Source: Mycobacterium ostraviense (GTDB taxonomy: Bacteria; Actinomycetota; Actinomycetes; Mycobacteriales; Mycobacteriaceae). From it: DNA of 64,000 nt. This document shows, one piece after another, positions 18,987-29,704 of this stretch (its first letter is position 1; each line of letters begins with the position of its first letter). Below the pieces are notes generated by a model, which saw only the letters and a list, made by a program, of their open reading frames with translations, did not search any database and was not told where the DNA came from. The DNA lies in NCBI RefSeq assembly GCF_002705925.1, contig NZ_NKRE01000001.1:348161-412160 (forward strand), read 5' to 3'. The translations under genes were made by a program, and so were the position numbers.

Positions 18987-20747
18987 TTAAGCGTCAAGGC
19001 GGGTGAACTCGTCGTGCCGATACAACTCGACACATTGCGCTCGTCTGATCTTGCCGCTTGTGGTTATCGGAATCGAGCCGGGCGATACCAGAACCAGATC
19101 CGCCACGCTCAGGCCGTGCGACTTCGAAATTGCCGACGTCACTTCACGTTTGACGACCTGCAACGTATCAGCCAAATCCTCGTCCGTGCCGGGACGTTTC
19201 TTGAGCTCGATGATTGCGACCAGCTTCTCAGCGCCACGGTCGGGAACCGCTATTGCCGCGCATCGACCCGGAGTGACCTCCTGGATGGTCGCCTCGATGT
19301 CGTCTGGAGAGTGGTTGCGGCCGTACACGATCAAGAGGTCTTTGATACGGCCGATGATGAACAACTCTCCGTCGAAATAGAAGCCGGAATCACCAGTTCT
19401 GAGCCAGGAACCTTCCGGGGTGCCGGCCGAAGGGTTGACAATGCGCGCTTGGAAGGTGCGCTCGGACTCGACCGGCTTCTGCCAGTAGCCGGCGCCCACG
19501 TTGGGTCCGTGCAGCCAGATCTCACCGACCGCTCCCTCCGGGCACTCGACGCCGGTGTCGGGGTCGACGATTCGCACCGTCATTTGCCGCGGGTTGCCAT
19601 AGCTCACCAACCCGGTACCTGTTCCAGGTGCGCACCGCTCCGCCTCACCCGCGGGCAGTTTCGCGGAATCGAAATACACGACTTTCGGCGGTTCGCCCGG
19701 TTCACGAGTCGCGATATAGACCGTTGCCTCGGCCATCCCATATGACGGCCGGACCGCCGCGGGATCAAGGTTGAATTTGGCGAACCGGTCGGTGAAGCGC
19801 TTCACGGTGACGGGCTGCACCCGCTCACTGCCACTGAGGACATGCAGCACCTCCCCGAGATCGAAACCGTTCATATCGTCGTCGGACGTCTTGCGCGCTA
19901 CCAGGTCGAAAGCAAAATTTGGCGCTGCCGTGAACACCCGGCCACTAGTCGCCATCAACTGCATCCACCGAGCCGGTCTCTGCAAAAACCCCGCCGGACT
20001 CGTCAGGACCACGGGAATGCCAGCAAGAATGGGAATGATAATTCCAACAAAGAAACCCATATCGTGATAAAACGGCAGCCAGGACACCACACCACTGCCG
20101 GGCGGGGGAACCTTCCCGTACTTCCCGTAGTAGCCGTCCATGATCTGTCCGAAATTGACGAACAAATTCTTATTCGAGACCACCACCCCGGCCGGCGTGC
20201 GGGTGGACCCGGAGGTGTACTGCAAATACAACGCATCCGGCATCTCTGCGCTACGAGAGCCCGGCCGGACCGACGAAGTCGGCCGAGAGTCCAGGTCCAG
20301 CAGATCGATTTCGACAACTGCGGGTGCAGATTGTCCGGGTTGCGGCTTCGCGTACCCGGCGACATGGTCGCTCACCGAGGAAGTCGTCAGGATGACCGAG
20401 GGTGACGTATCAGCCAGCACGGAAGTGGTGCGCTCGTCATGAACGCCGGAATAGGGAACCGAAAGCGGAACGGCGGTCAGCCCGGCCTCAAGCGCCCCGA
20501 GGAAACCGGCGATGTAGTCAAGGGTCTGCGGCGCAAGTATCACTGCCCGATCGCCAGGCGATCCGCATTGCCTGAGGCGCTGACCGACGTTGAGCATGCG
20601 CCGATGCAGCTGCGCCCACGTCAGCGTCTCCGGGACACCTTCCCAATCCTGCTCGTAATCAATAAATGTCATCGCTGTGTCGTTGGGCTGCAAGCTCGCA
20701 CGCTCGCGCAGCACAGCGGGAATCGAAGACTCAACCACGGGCCTCAC
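18987..20747 (-). CDS. fadD25: Fatty acyl-AMP ligase FadD25
   Basis: This is a 586-residue protein from GTG 20747; GTG 20738 is also possible. It is of the adenylate-forming superfamily: P-loop-like motif [20 protein letters not shown], then [22 protein letters not shown] and [20 protein letters not shown]. The length and the motifs fit the long-chain FAAL class, which makes acyl-adenylates and hands them to a polyketide synthase instead of to CoA. FadD25 is the usual partner of Pks5 in LOS loci. It lies between the two pks5 genes, convergent with mmpL12 and divergent from the second pks5 across a 500-base promoter region. Confidence 0.93.
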   Translation of the reverse strand: MRPVVESSIPAVLRERASLQPNDTAMTFIDYEQDWEGVPETLTWAQLHRRMLNVGQRLRQCGSPGDRAVILAPQTLDYIAGFLGALEAGLTAVPLSVPYSGVHDERTTSVLADTSPSVILTTSSVSDHVAGYAKPQPGQSAPAVVEIDLLDLDSRPTSSVRPGSRSAEMPDALYLQYTSGSTRTPAGVVVSNKNLFVNFGQIMDGYYGKYGKVPPPGSGVVSWLPFYHDMGFFVGIIIPILAGIPVVLTSPAGFLQRPARWMQLMATSGRVFTAAPNFAFDLVARKTSDDDMNGFDLGEVLHVLSGSERVQPVTVKRFTDRFAKFNLDPAAVRPSYGMAEATVYIATREPGEPPKVVYFDSAKLPAGEAERCAPGTGTGLVSYGNPRQMTVRIVDPDTGVECPEGAVGEIWLHGPNVGAGYWQKPVESERTFQARIVNPSAGTPEGSWLRTGDSGFYFDGELFIIGRIKDLLIVYGRNHSPDDIEATIQEVTPGRCAAIAVPDRGAEKLVAIIELKKRPGTDEDLADTLQVVKREVTSAISKSHGLSVADLVLVSPGSIPITTSGKIRRAQCVELYRHDEFTRLDA

Positions 20748-21032
20748 ACTACCTCGGATGCGCTTGGCTGGTGCCGAATCTGCTCGTCACAGGGGTAACA
20801 CGCGGATTATCCGCCGCCGGGCCGGCCGGACGGGTCCCACCGGCTCTGGGTGGTCGCGCTCAGGTCATAACTTCTGCCACCTCGGTGGCTCTCGGTTTGC
20901 ATGCAACACGTCGGCGGCCCACGGCGGCATACGGTTGGGCGCATATATAGTCGTCAACCGGGTGGCGCTAGCGGCGAGCCGAGCAAAGCGCCCGCATACC
21001 GCTTTTTGCGGACATCCGGCGACACCCTTAAG

Positions 21033-21138
21033 CCGTCGACCTGCTCTTTCGGCCTTATTCGACAGATTTTTTTGTACGTACGCACAGTTTTCACACATTG
21101 GTGAAGCTGAGGGGCTACGCTGCTTTTCACCTGACTAG
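21033..21138 (+). promoter_or_regulatory. Candidate promoter with conserved upstream element (second pks5)
   Basis: Motifs in order are CCGTCGAC (21033), TTTTTGTACGT (21069-21079), GCAC, TTTTCACAC, GGGCTAC (21112-21118) and GACTAG (21133). TACGCT (21116-21121) fits TANNNT. This is the same set as at 14187-14281, with the same 43-base spacing between the two main motifs. It lies about 110 bases before the second pks5 start. The rest of 20748-21032 should hold the fadD25 promoter; I see no gene there. Confidence 0.6.
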
Positions 21139-21245
21139 TTGGGTCGGGTGCGATCAGGGGGATCATGGCGCGGCGCGCGATGCGCCGGCATCGACATCCC
21201 GGATCGACATTCGACGAAGTCTCCTTAAGACAGGGGGAAGAAGAG

Positions 21246-24200
21246 GTGACGGCGGTGAACGAACCAGGTGTGACCCCGGTGGCTGTGATCGGGATGGCAT
21301 GTCGGCTTCCCGGCGGAATCGACTCTCCGACAACGCTGTGGGAGGCGTTGTTACGGGGAGACGACACGGTCACCGAGGTTCCCGCCGACCGCTGGGACGC
21401 CGACGAGTACTACGACCCCGAGCCGGGCGTGCCCGGCCGGACCGTCTGCAAATGGGGTTCCTTCCTGGACAACGTCGGGGACTTCGATCCCGAGTTCTTC
21501 GGGATCACCGAAAAAGAAGCGACGGCGATCGACCCGCAACACCGCTTGCTTCTGGAAACCGCCTGGGAGGCCATGGAACACGCCGGTCTGACACCGGAAA
21601 AGATGGCCGAGTCGCTGACCGGCGTCTTCGTCGGCCTCAATCACGGCGACTATCAGTTCGTGCACATTGACGCGGAGGCCTTCGACGGGCCTTACGGCAA
21701 CACCGGGACCAATTCCTGCTTCGCGTCCGGGCGGATTTCCTACGCTCTACGGCTGCACGGGCCCGCAGTCACGGTGGACACCGCGTGCTCGTCCAGCTTG
21801 TACGCAACCCACCTGGCCTGCCGCAGCCTCTGCGACGGCGAAAGCGATCTGGCCTTCGCGGCAGGCGTCTACGTGATGATGGAACCGCGCAGGTTCGCCT
21901 CGGCGTCGGCGCAGAATATGTTGTCGCCCACCGGACATTGCCACGCATTCGACGCCGCGGCGGACGGGTTCGTCTCCGGCGAGGGCTCGGTGGTGCTGTT
22001 GCTCAAGCGGTTGCCGGACGCACTGCGCGACGGCGATCGGGTCCTAGCCGTGGTGCGCGGAACGGCCGCCAATCAGGACGGCCACACGGTGAGCATCGCG
22101 ACGCCGTCGGTGCAAGCCCAATCCATGGTGTATCGCGCGGCGCTGGCCGCGGCCGGAGTGGACCCGCACAGCGTCGGGTTGGTCGAGGCGCACGGCACCG
22201 GTACCCCGGTGGGTGACCCCATCGAATACGAGAGTCTGGCCGAGGTGTACGGCATCGACCGGCCCTGCGCGCTGACATCGGCAAAGCCCAATTTCGGACA
22301 CACCCAAGCGGCCGCCGGGGCACTCGGGCTGATGAAGGCAATTCTCGCCCTGCAGCACGGGGTGATTCCGCGGAACCTGCACTTCACCAGCCTGCCGGAC
22401 GATATGGCCCGAATCGGCACCAAACTCTTTGTGCCGCAGGAGATCACACCGTGGCCAACGAACGGTGAGCAGGTACGACGGGCGGCGGTGTCGTCGTACG
22501 GAATATCCGGGACGAACGTGCACGCCATCGTCGAGCAGGCACCCGAAGTCACCGCTCAGGACGACGTGCCGACCACCCCGGCTCAAGGCGAGCTGATCTT
22601 CCCGCTGTCGGCGACGTCAGCCGACGCATTGCGGCAGACCGCCGGACGGCTCGCGGACTGGGTCGATGCGCTGGCCCCGGAATGGTCGGCGTCGGATCTG
22701 GCCTACACCCTGGCCCGTCGGCGCAGTCATCGACCCGTCCGGACGTCCGTGCTGGCCCGCAGCGCGGCGGAACTGTCCGCGGCCTTGCGCGAGATTGCCG
22801 ACGACGAGACCCCCTACCAAGCCGCCGTCGGGCAGGACGACCGAGGCCCGGTATGGGTGTTCTCCGGCCAAGGCTCGCAGTGGGCGGCGATGGGCGCCGA
22901 CCTGCTCGCCAACGAACCGGTATTTGCCGCGACCATCGCGGAGCTGGAGCCGTTGATCGCGCAGGAGTCCGGATTCTCGGTGACCGAAGCGATGACCGCA
23001 CCGGACACCGTGACCGGGATCGACCGTGTGCAGCCGACCCTGTTCGCCATGCAGGTGGCGCTGGCCGCCACCATGAAGTCCTACGGGGTTCGCCCCGGCG
23101 CGGTCATCGGGCACTCCCTCGGAGAATCGGCGGCGGCCGTCGCGGCGGGCGCGCTGTCACTGCAAGACGGGGCGAAGGTCATCTGCCGCCGTTCCCGGCT
23201 GATGACCCGCATCTCCGGTTCCGGAGCCATGGCATCGGTGGAACTGCCTGCCCAGCAAGTGCTTTCGGAACTGATGGCCCGCGGCGTCAACGACGTCGTG
23301 GTCGCGGTCGTGGCTTCGCCGCAGTCCACGGTGATCGGCGGCGCCACCGAGGCCGTTCGCGAGCTCGTCGCGGCATGGGAGCAGCGCGAGGTGATGGCCC
23401 GTGAGGTGGCCGTCGACGTCGCATCGCACTCCCCGCAGGTCGACCCGATCCTCGACGACCTGTACGAGATCCTGGCCGACCTCGAGCCGCTGACACCGGA
23501 GGTCCCCTACTATTCCGCGACGCTGTTCGACCCGCGCGAGGAGCCGTACTGCGATGCCAACTACTGGGTCGACAACCTGCGCCACACGGTGCGCTTCGGC
23601 GCGGCGGTGCAGGCGGCGCTCGAGGACGGCTACCGGGTCTTCACCGAGCTGGCGCCGCACCCCCTGCTGATCCGTGCCGTCGAAAAGACGGCCGAGAGCC
23701 TCGACATACCGGTTGCTGCATTGGCCGGCATGCGGCGCGAGCAGCCGCTGCCACACGGGCTGCGCCCCCTGCTGGCGGATCTGCACAGCGCGGGCGCCGC
23801 GGTGGACTTCTCCGTTTTCTATCCGGCCGGGCGGCTGGTGGAAGCGCCGCTGCCGATGTGGACGCACCGATCTTTGTTGTTGAACCGCGCCGGTCACGAC
23901 CACCAGGGACAAGGCGGCTCGTCGGTGGTCGTGCACCCGCTGCTGGGCGCGCATGTGCGGCTGCCCGAGGAGCCGGAGCGGCACGTGTGGCAGACCGACG
24001 TCGGCACCGAGGCGCTGGCCTGGTTGGCTGATCACCAAATCCACAGTGCCCCTGCACTTCCGGGGGCTGCATATTGTGAGATGGCGCTGGCGGCTGCCCG
24101 CACCATCCTCGGCGAGGCGTCCGAAGTCCGCGACATGCGCTTCGAGCAGATGCTGCTGCTGGACGAGGAAACCCCGTTGTCGGTGGTCGGATCGGTGAAA

Positions 24201-27200
24201 TCGCCCGGTGTCGTCGACTTCGTGGTGGAGACCTTCCAGGAGGGCGGGTCCATTCGGCGCGGCGCGGCGGTGCTGCACGTCGCCGAAGACGAGGACCAGC
24301 CGCCCGCCTACGACGTCCCCGGCTTGGTGGCCGGCCACCTGCGCACCGAGGAGGGGTCCGAACTACGGGAACGGTTCGACGAGCACGGTGTGCAATATGG
24401 TCCGGCCTTCACCGGACTGGGCGCGGCGCACATTGCGGACGGGGCCGTCAGCACGGTGCTGGCCGAGGTCTCGCTGCCCGGCGCGATGCGATCCCAGCAG
24501 CGGGCTTATGCGATCCACCCCGCCCTGTTGGATGCCTGTTTCCAGGCCGTCGGCGCTCACCCCGACGTCCAGGTCGCGGGCAACGGCGGTCTGATGCTGC
24601 CATTGGGTGTAGGCCGGATCCGTGCCTACGCCTCCACTCGCAATGCCCACTACTGCTATGCGCGGGTGACAAACGTCGACGCCGCCGGGGTCGACGCGGA
24701 CCTCGACGTGCTCGACGAGCACGGGACCGTCCTGGTGGCCGTGCGTGGGTTACGGCTCGGCACAGGGGTTTCCGAGCAAGGCAACCGGGATCGCGTACTC
24801 GGCGAGCGGCTGCTGACCATCGAATGGCAACAACGTGAGCTGCCCGAGCTGGACCTCGCCGACGCCGGAACGTGGCTGCTGATCAGCACCACCGACGTCG
24901 CGGACCTCTTGGCGACCGAGTTGACCGACACGTTGAAGTCGCACGGCGCACAGTGCGCAACGGTGAGCTGGCCGGAACACACCGACCACGTCGCCAGCGC
25001 CGAACGGCTGCGAAACCAGCTCAATGCCGGCGGTTTTCACAATGTGGTCATCCTGACCGTGCCGGACAACGGCGGCCGCGACGAGAAGAGCGCAGTCCGC
25101 GGCGTCGAGTGGGTCCGGCACCTGGTGCGCATCACGCGCGAGCTACCGGAAATCATGGGCGAGGCACCTCGCTTGTATGTGGTAACCCGTAACGCGCAGA
25201 CCGTGCTGGCCGGAGACAGCCCCAACCTCGAGCAGGCCGGGCTGCGAGGCCTGTTGCGGGTAATCGGTGCCGAGCATCCACACCTGCACACCACCCACAT
25301 CGATATCGACGAGCACACCCAGACCGAGCACATCGCGCGCCAACTGCTGTCCGGCTCGGAAGAAGACGAGACGGCCTGGCGCAACGACGAGTGGCACACC
25401 GCACGTTTATCGCCCGCGCCGTTGCGTCCCGAAGAGCGCAAGACGACTGTGGTGAACCACGAATCCGCCGGCATGCGCCTGCAGATCCGTACCCCGGGCG
25501 ATCTGCAGACCATGGAATTCGTCGCCTTCGACCGGGTTACGCCGGGGCGCGGCGAGATTGAAGTCGCCGTCACCGCGTCCAGCATCAACTTCGCCGATGT
25601 GCTGGTCACATTCGGTCGCTACAACTCTCCGGACGGTCGGATGCCGGAGCTGGGTACCGATTTCGCGGGCGTGGTCACTGCCGTCGGGCCCGACGTCACG
25701 ACGCACCAGGTCGGTGATCACGTCGGCGGCATGTCACCCCACGGCTGCTGGGCGACGTTTGTCACCTGCGACGCGAACCTGGCGACACCGATCCCGCAGG
25801 GCCTGACCGACGCCCAGGCAGCGGCCGTGACCACCGCGCACGCCACCGCCTGGTACGGGCTGCACGACCTGGCCCGGATCAAAGCCGGTGACAAGGTGCT
25901 CATCCACTCCGGAACCGGCGGCGTCGGCCAGGCCGCGATGGCGATCGCCCGCGCGGCGGGAGCCGAGATCTACGCGACCGCGGGCAGTCCGAAACGCCGG
26001 CAATTGTTGCGCGACATGGGGATTGACCACGTCTACGACTCGCGCAGCATCGACTTCGCCGAGCAGATCCGCCGCGACACCGACGGCTACGGCGTCGACA
26101 TCGTGCTCAACTCACTGACCGGCGCGGCGCAGCGAGCCGGGCTGGAATTGCTTTCGTGGGGTGGGCGTTTCGTCGAGATCGGCAAGCGTGACATCTACGG
26201 CGACACCAAGATGGGCCTCTTCCCGTTCCGGCGCAACCTGTCCTTCTACGGCGTCGATCTGGGGATGATGTCGCTCACTCATCCGCAGTACATCCGCGAG
26301 CTGTTGAGCACGGTGTACCGGCTGACCGCCGACGGCACGCTGCCGATGCCGGAGAGCACCCATTACCCGTTGGCTGATGCTGCCACCGCGATCCGGGTGA
26401 TGGGTGCCGCCGACCACACCGGCAAGCTCATCCTCGATATCCCGCGTGCCGGGAGCAGGAGCGTGGTGTTGCCGCCGCAGCAGGTGCCCGTCTTCCGCGG
26501 CGACGGCTCCTACATCATCACCGGTGGCCTGGGTGGCCTGGGGCTCTTCCTGGCCGAGAAGATGGCCACCGCCGGCGCCGGGCGAATCGTACTTAGCTCC
26601 CGGTCCGCCCCCAGCCAAAAGGCTTTGGAGACAATCGAACTCATCCGTTCGATCGGATCCGATGTCGTGGTGGAGTGCGCCGATATCGCCCAGGCCGGCA
26701 CCGCGGAGCGGCTGGTGGCCAACGCCACGGCCACCGGACTGCCGTTACGCGGTGTGCTCCACGCGGCTGCCGTGGTCGAGGACGCCACCCTGACCAACAT
26801 CAGCGACGAGTTGCTCGACCGGGACTGGGCGCCCAAGGTGTACGGCGCCTGGCATCTGCACCAGGCCACCGTCGGTCAGCCGCTGGACTGGTTCTGCTCG
26901 TTCTCGTCGGCGGCGGCGATGCTGGGCTCGCCGGGCCAGGGCGCCTATGCCGCGGCCAACAGCTGGTTGGATGCCTTCACCCATTGGCGACAGTTGCAAG
27001 GTCTGCCGGCCACCTCGATCGCCTGGGGTGCCTGGGCCGAGATCGGGCGCGCCATCGCGCTGGCGGAGAGCACCGACGCCGCGATCGCTCCGGAGGAAGG
27101 CGCCTACGCGTTCGAGGCGATGCTCCGCCACGACCGCGCCTACACCGGCTACTCCCCGACCGTCGGAGTGCCGTGGCTGGCCGCTTTCGCGGAGCGGAGC

Positions 27201-27533
27201 AAGTTCGCCGAGGCGTTCAAGGCATCGGAGCAAGGACGTTCGGGTTCAAGCAAATTCCGCAACGAGCTGGCTTCGGTGCCGGTGGACGAATGGCCGGGCC
27301 TGCTGCGGCGTCTGGTCTCCGAGCAGGTCAGCCTGATCCTGCGGCGCACCATCGATCCGGACCGTCAACTCTCCGAGTACGGACTGGACTCGCTGGGCAA
27401 CCTGGAGCTGCGCACCCGTGTCCAGTCCGAAACGGGGATACGGATCAGCTCCACCGACATCACCACGGTGCGGGGTTTGGCCGACCACCTGTTTACTCAG
27501 TTGGCCCCGGAAGAAGCCACCACGTCCTCCTGA
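21246..27533 (+). CDS. Second Pks5-type MAS-like polyketide synthase (Pks5_1)
   Basis: This is a 2095-residue synthase, the same length as the first. GTG 21246 follows GGGGGA; GTG 21255 is also possible. Domains: ketosynthase (Cys181 in VDTACSSS), acyltransferase (Ser624 in GHSLGE, with VASH as in methylmalonyl-specific enzymes), dehydratase ([12 protein letters not shown]), enoyl reductase ([11 protein letters not shown]), ketoreductase ([11 protein letters not shown]), carrier protein (Ser2049 in GLDSLGN). All catalytic residues are intact. It is co-directional with pks5, the two flanking papA, mmpL12 and fadD25. In smooth tubercle bacilli and M. marinum both copies contribute to LOS acyl chains. 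Protein similarity between the copies is high along the whole length. Confidence 0.94.
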   Translation: MTAVNEPGVTPVAVIGMACRLPGGIDSPTTLWEALLRGDDTVTEVPADRWDADEYYDPEPGVPGRTVCKWGSFLDNVGDFDPEFFGITEKEATAIDPQHRLLLETAWEAMEHAGLTPEKMAESLTGVFVGLNHGDYQFVHIDAEAFDGPYGNTGTNSCFASGRISYALRLHGPAVTVDTACSSSLYATHLACRSLCDGESDLAFAAGVYVMMEPRRFASASAQNMLSPTGHCHAFDAAADGFVSGEGSVVLLLKRLPDALRDGDRVLAVVRGTAANQDGHTVSIATPSVQAQSMVYRAALAAAGVDPHSVGLVEAHGTGTPVGDPIEYESLAEVYGIDRPCALTSAKPNFGHTQAAAGALGLMKAILALQHGVIPRNLHFTSLPDDMARIGTKLFVPQEITPWPTNGEQVRRAAVSSYGISGTNVHAIVEQAPEVTAQDDVPTTPAQGELIFPLSATSADALRQTAGRLADWVDALAPEWSASDLAYTLARRRSHRPVRTSVLARSAAELSAALREIADDETPYQAAVGQDDRGPVWVFSGQGSQWAAMGADLLANEPVFAATIAELEPLIAQESGFSVTEAMTAPDTVTGIDRVQPTLFAMQVALAATMKSYGVRPGAVIGHSLGESAAAVAAGALSLQDGAKVICRRSRLMTRISGSGAMASVELPAQQVLSELMARGVNDVVVAVVASPQSTVIGGATEAVRELVAAWEQREVMAREVAVDVASHSPQVDPILDDLYEILADLEPLTPEVPYYSATLFDPREEPYCDANYWVDNLRHTVRFGAAVQAALEDGYRVFTELAPHPLLIRAVEKTAESLDIPVAALAGMRREQPLPHGLRPLLADLHSAGAAVDFSVFYPAGRLVEAPLPMWTHRSLLLNRAGHDHQGQGGSSVVVHPLLGAHVRLPEEPERHVWQTDVGTEALAWLADHQIHSAPALPGAAYCEMALAAARTILGEASEVRDMRFEQMLLLDEETPLSVVGSVKSPGVVDFVVETFQEGGSIRRGAAVLHVAEDEDQPPAYDVPGLVAGHLRTEEGSELRERFDEHGVQYGPAFTGLGAAHIADGAVSTVLAEVSLPGAMRSQQRAYAIHPALLDACFQAVGAHPDVQVAGNGGLMLPLGVGRIRAYASTRNAHYCYARVTNVDAAGVDADLDVLDEHGTVLVAVRGLRLGTGVSEQGNRDRVLGERLLTIEWQQRELPELDLADAGTWLLISTTDVADLLATELTDTLKSHGAQCATVSWPEHTDHVASAERLRNQLNAGGFHNVVILTVPDNGGRDEKSAVRGVEWVRHLVRITRELPEIMGEAPRLYVVTRNAQTVLAGDSPNLEQAGLRGLLRVIGAEHPHLHTTHIDIDEHTQTEHIARQLLSGSEEDETAWRNDEWHTARLSPAPLRPEERKTTVVNHESAGMRLQIRTPGDLQTMEFVAFDRVTPGRGEIEVAVTASSINFADVLVTFGRYNSPDGRMPELGTDFAGVVTAVGPDVTTHQVGDHVGGMSPHGCWATFVTCDANLATPIPQGLTDAQAAAVTTAHATAWYGLHDLARIKAGDKVLIHSGTGGVGQAAMAIARAAGAEIYATAGSPKRRQLLRDMGIDHVYDSRSIDFAEQIRRDTDGYGVDIVLNSLTGAAQRAGLELLSWGGRFVEIGKRDIYGDTKMGLFPFRRNLSFYGVDLGMMSLTHPQYIRELLSTVYRLTADGTLPMPESTHYPLADAATAIRVMGAADHTGKLILDIPRAGSRSVVLPPQQVPVFRGDGSYIITGGLGGLGLFLAEKMATAGAGRIVLSSRSAPSQKALETIELIRSIGSDVVVECADIAQAGTAERLVANATATGLPLRGVLHAAAVVEDATLTNISDELLDRDWAPKVYGAWHLHQATVGQPLDWFCSFSSAAAMLGSPGQGAYAAANSWLDAFTHWRQLQGLPATSIAWGAWAEIGRAIALAESTDAAIAPEEGAYAFEAMLRHDRAYTGYSPTVGVPWLAAFAERSKFAEAFKASEQGRSGSSKFRNELASVPVDEWPGLLRRLVSEQVSLILRRTIDPDRQLSEYGLDSLGNLELRTRVQSETGIRISSTDITTVRGLADHLFTQLAPEEATTSS

Positions 27534-27589
27534 TGGCCGCTGGGAACGGTTGCCGCTCAGCGCGGCTCGCGGTGCGAGACGGATAAGCT

Positions 27590-27958
27590 ATGCGTATCCT
27601 GCCGGAACCGGCAAGCGTCAGGCACTATTACGGCCACAAGCGGCCGGAGATGTTGCGGTTTATCCCGGGCAATGCGCGGCGCGTGCTCGAACTTGGCTGC
27701 GGCGCAGGTGTGTTCAGCGCCGCGGTCAAGAAAAGCCGGGGGGAGGACATTGGCATCTTCGACCGCACCCACTTGCGCTTCTTCACACGCAGCAGCATCG
27801 TGCGGATGTTCGAGGACGCGGGCTATTCCATGCAGCGGATCAAGGGCATCAACCCGTTCTTGGGGCCTTTTGGGGCGTTGTTCATCGTGTTGAGCGGCGG
27901 GCACTTCGCCGACGGGGTCTTTCTGCAGTACGCCTGTGTGGCGTCGCCGGCTGCGTGA
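27590..27958 (+). pseudogene. Internally deleted SAM-dependent methyltransferase
   Basis: This is a 122-codon frame. The N-terminus looks like a class I methyltransferase (HYYGHKRPEMLRFIP, then motif I VLELGCGAGVF). Directly after FSAAVKK it jumps to GEDIGIFDRTHLRFFTRSSI and VRMFEDAGY, a segment that in complete relatives lies about a hundred residues further on. The middle of the Rossmann fold (motifs II and III, the SAM ribose and adenine contacts) is gone, yet the frame is kept. It is probably non-functional. It lies 57 bases after the second pks5, where LOS loci often carry a methyltransferase. The 230 bases that follow hold no gene I can support. Confidence 0.7.
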
Positions 27959-28188
27959 TGGCCAGCTTGCGCGAGCGCGTAGGTCACAGCGGCCTCGATA
28001 GCGCCGGCAGCAGCATTGACAACGCCAGCTGGTACCTCGGCGGCGCCGCATTGCCCCATCAATAGTGCCCGCGTCGGGCATGTCGTTGGCCCGTGAGGGA
28101 TAGGGCCGGGCCCACTGCGGATGGTGGAGTTGAGGGTAACCGTCCTGGGTTTATCATCCCCGTCACCGATGCCGTGGTGGTACGCGCT

Positions 28189-28689
28189 CTAAGTTCGCCC
28201 GATATTTGAGGTCCCATCCTGAGACTCGGCGGGACCGCGCCGAAACGAAAAGTGCCGGTGGCCAAAGTAGCTCAGCACCGTAAGGGTCGCAATAATTAAT
28301 GCCTGAGCTGGGATGCGGTTCATGCCCAGCTTGACCAGGAGGGGCAAGGCGAGAAGATTGATGGCCCCTGCGGTCAGATAGACACTCCAGAACCGCATTA
28401 GGTCGCGCAGCACATGGCCGCGAACGCGGAATACGAACCGCCTATGCATTACGAAGGCAGACAGCAGGGCCAGCACGTGCGTGAGGACGACCGTCACCAT
28501 CGACCCCAAGACTTTGCCATATCGGTGGTCGATGAACTGGCCCACAATCACTGAGCAGGCGATGAAAATTGCGAAGCCAATCACCGTGTTGATGCCCCCG
28601 ACCACAAGAAATGCCACGCGCTGGTCCCGGAAGAGTCGAATTAGCGGCCCCGGCGGCGCGGATTCGGGTGGCAGATCGAACTCAGTCAT
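28189..28689 (-). CDS. GtrA-family membrane protein (candidate polyprenyl-phosphate-sugar flippase)
   Basis: This is a 166-residue protein with four hydrophobic segments: VAFLVVGGINTVIGFAIFIA, GSMVTVVLTHVLALLSAFVM, a third around WSVYLTAGAINLLALPLLVK, and ALIIATLTVLSYFGHRHFSF. The spacing and the closing RHFSFRR are typical of GtrA. In O-antigen modification GtrA moves polyprenyl-phosphate-glucose across the membrane. The start overlaps the rfbG stop by four bases (ATGA), so it is the last gene of rfbH-rfbG-gtrA. It may flip a deoxysugar carrier made by the GtrB-like enzyme at 31990-33051; that link is inferred. Confidence 0.85.
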   Translation of the reverse strand: MTEFDLPPESAPPGPLIRLFRDQRVAFLVVGGINTVIGFAIFIACSVIVGQFIDHRYGKVLGSMVTVVLTHVLALLSAFVMHRRFVFRVRGHVLRDLMRFWSVYLTAGAINLLALPLLVKLGMNRIPAQALIIATLTVLSYFGHRHFSFRRGPAESQDGTSNIGRT

Positions 28690-29702
28690 TGGAGGCTTTC
28701 GAATGTGGCGATCTGCTCGCGGGTCAGCTCCAGCGCGTCAGCACCCGAATACACGCGCCGCTCCCAGTCGATCGTCCATGCGACCGCGTCGCGAAATCCC
28801 AACCGATTCCGCCAGCCCAGTTCTGCTTGCGCCTTGGCGGCGTCGAGTGCAAGCAGGTTTGCTTCGTGTGGATGGTTCCCCCTATCCAGTTCCCAATGCG
28901 CGCCGCAGCCCCACAGTTCGGCCGCCAACGTCGCAACCTGGCCTACCTCGATATAGCTGTCATGGCCCGGACCAAAGTTCCATTGCCCCAGACCAGAGCC
29001 GGCCAGCAGCGCGTCGCCGAGGGTCAGGTACCCATTGAGGCAATCAAGTACGTGTTGCCACGGCCGCACCGCGCGCGGGAACCTCAGCTGGGGAGCCTTA
29101 CCATTCGCATAGGCGTTCACCAGGTCCGGAAGCAGCCGATCACGACTGATGTCGCCGCCACCGATGACATTGCCGGCACGGGCAATGGCCGTGGGGCAAC
29201 CGCCGAAACTGCGAATCCAGGACTGTGCCAGCAGATCGGCCATCGCTTTGGATGCGGCATACGGGTCGTCTCCCCCTAGGGGATCGGTTTCGACATAGCC
29301 GGCTTCTTGGTTGACGTTGCGGTAGACCTTGTCAGTCGTGATCACGACGTGCGCACGCACCGATTGGGTGGCCCCGACGGCCTCCAGAACGTTGAGCGTG
29401 CCAAAGACGTTGGTCTCGTAGGTGTAGCGCGGGTTGCGATACGACTCACGCACTAACGACTGGGCGGCCATGTGCAGCACAACGTCGGGGGCAACCGCTT
29501 GAATCGCTGCCGTGGTAGCCGTGGCGTCGCGGATGTCTACCCGCAGATCGGAGACAAGGTGGTCGGCGAGCCCCGCCCGCTGGAACAAGCTGCCCTGCTG
29601 CGGGTCGAGCGCCAGACCGGAAACCTGATGGCCTCGGCTGAGCAGAAGCAACGCCAGCCAAGCTCCCTTGAACCCGGTATGGCCAGTGACCAAGTAGTGC
29701 AC
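28686..29702 (-). CDS. rfbG: CDP-glucose 4,6-dehydratase (RfbG)
   Basis: This is a 338-residue protein. I choose GTG 29702, three bases after the rfbH stop, because it starts directly at the nucleotide-binding strand (VHYLVTGHTGFKGAWLALLL). That TGHTGFKG form of GxxGxxG is characteristic of CDP-glucose dehydratases. The catalytic YxxxK lies in DPYAASKAMADLL, with Thr in ITTDKVY; AGNVIGGGD and RPWQHVLDCLNGYL are also family-typical. It converts CDP-glucose to CDP-4-keto-6-deoxyglucose with tightly bound NAD. It is the second enzyme of CDP-3,6-dideoxyhexose synthesis, with RfbF and RfbH encoded beside it. Confidence 0.92.
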   Translation of the reverse strand: MHYLVTGHTGFKGAWLALLLLSRGHQVSGLALDPQQGSLFQRAGLADHLVSDLRVDIRDATATTAAIQAVAPDVVLHMAAQSLVRESYRNPRYTYETNVFGTLNVLEAVGATQSVRAHVVITTDKVYRNVNQEAGYVETDPLGGDDPYAASKAMADLLAQSWIRSFGGCPTAIARAGNVIGGGDISRDRLLPDLVNAYANGKAPQLRFPRAVRPWQHVLDCLNGYLTLGDALLAGSGLGQWNFGPGHDSYIEVGQVATLAAELWGCGAHWELDRGNHPHEANLLALDAAKAQAELGWRNRLGFRDAVAWTIDWERRVYSGADALELTREQIATFESLQ

Positions 29703-29704
29703 GG

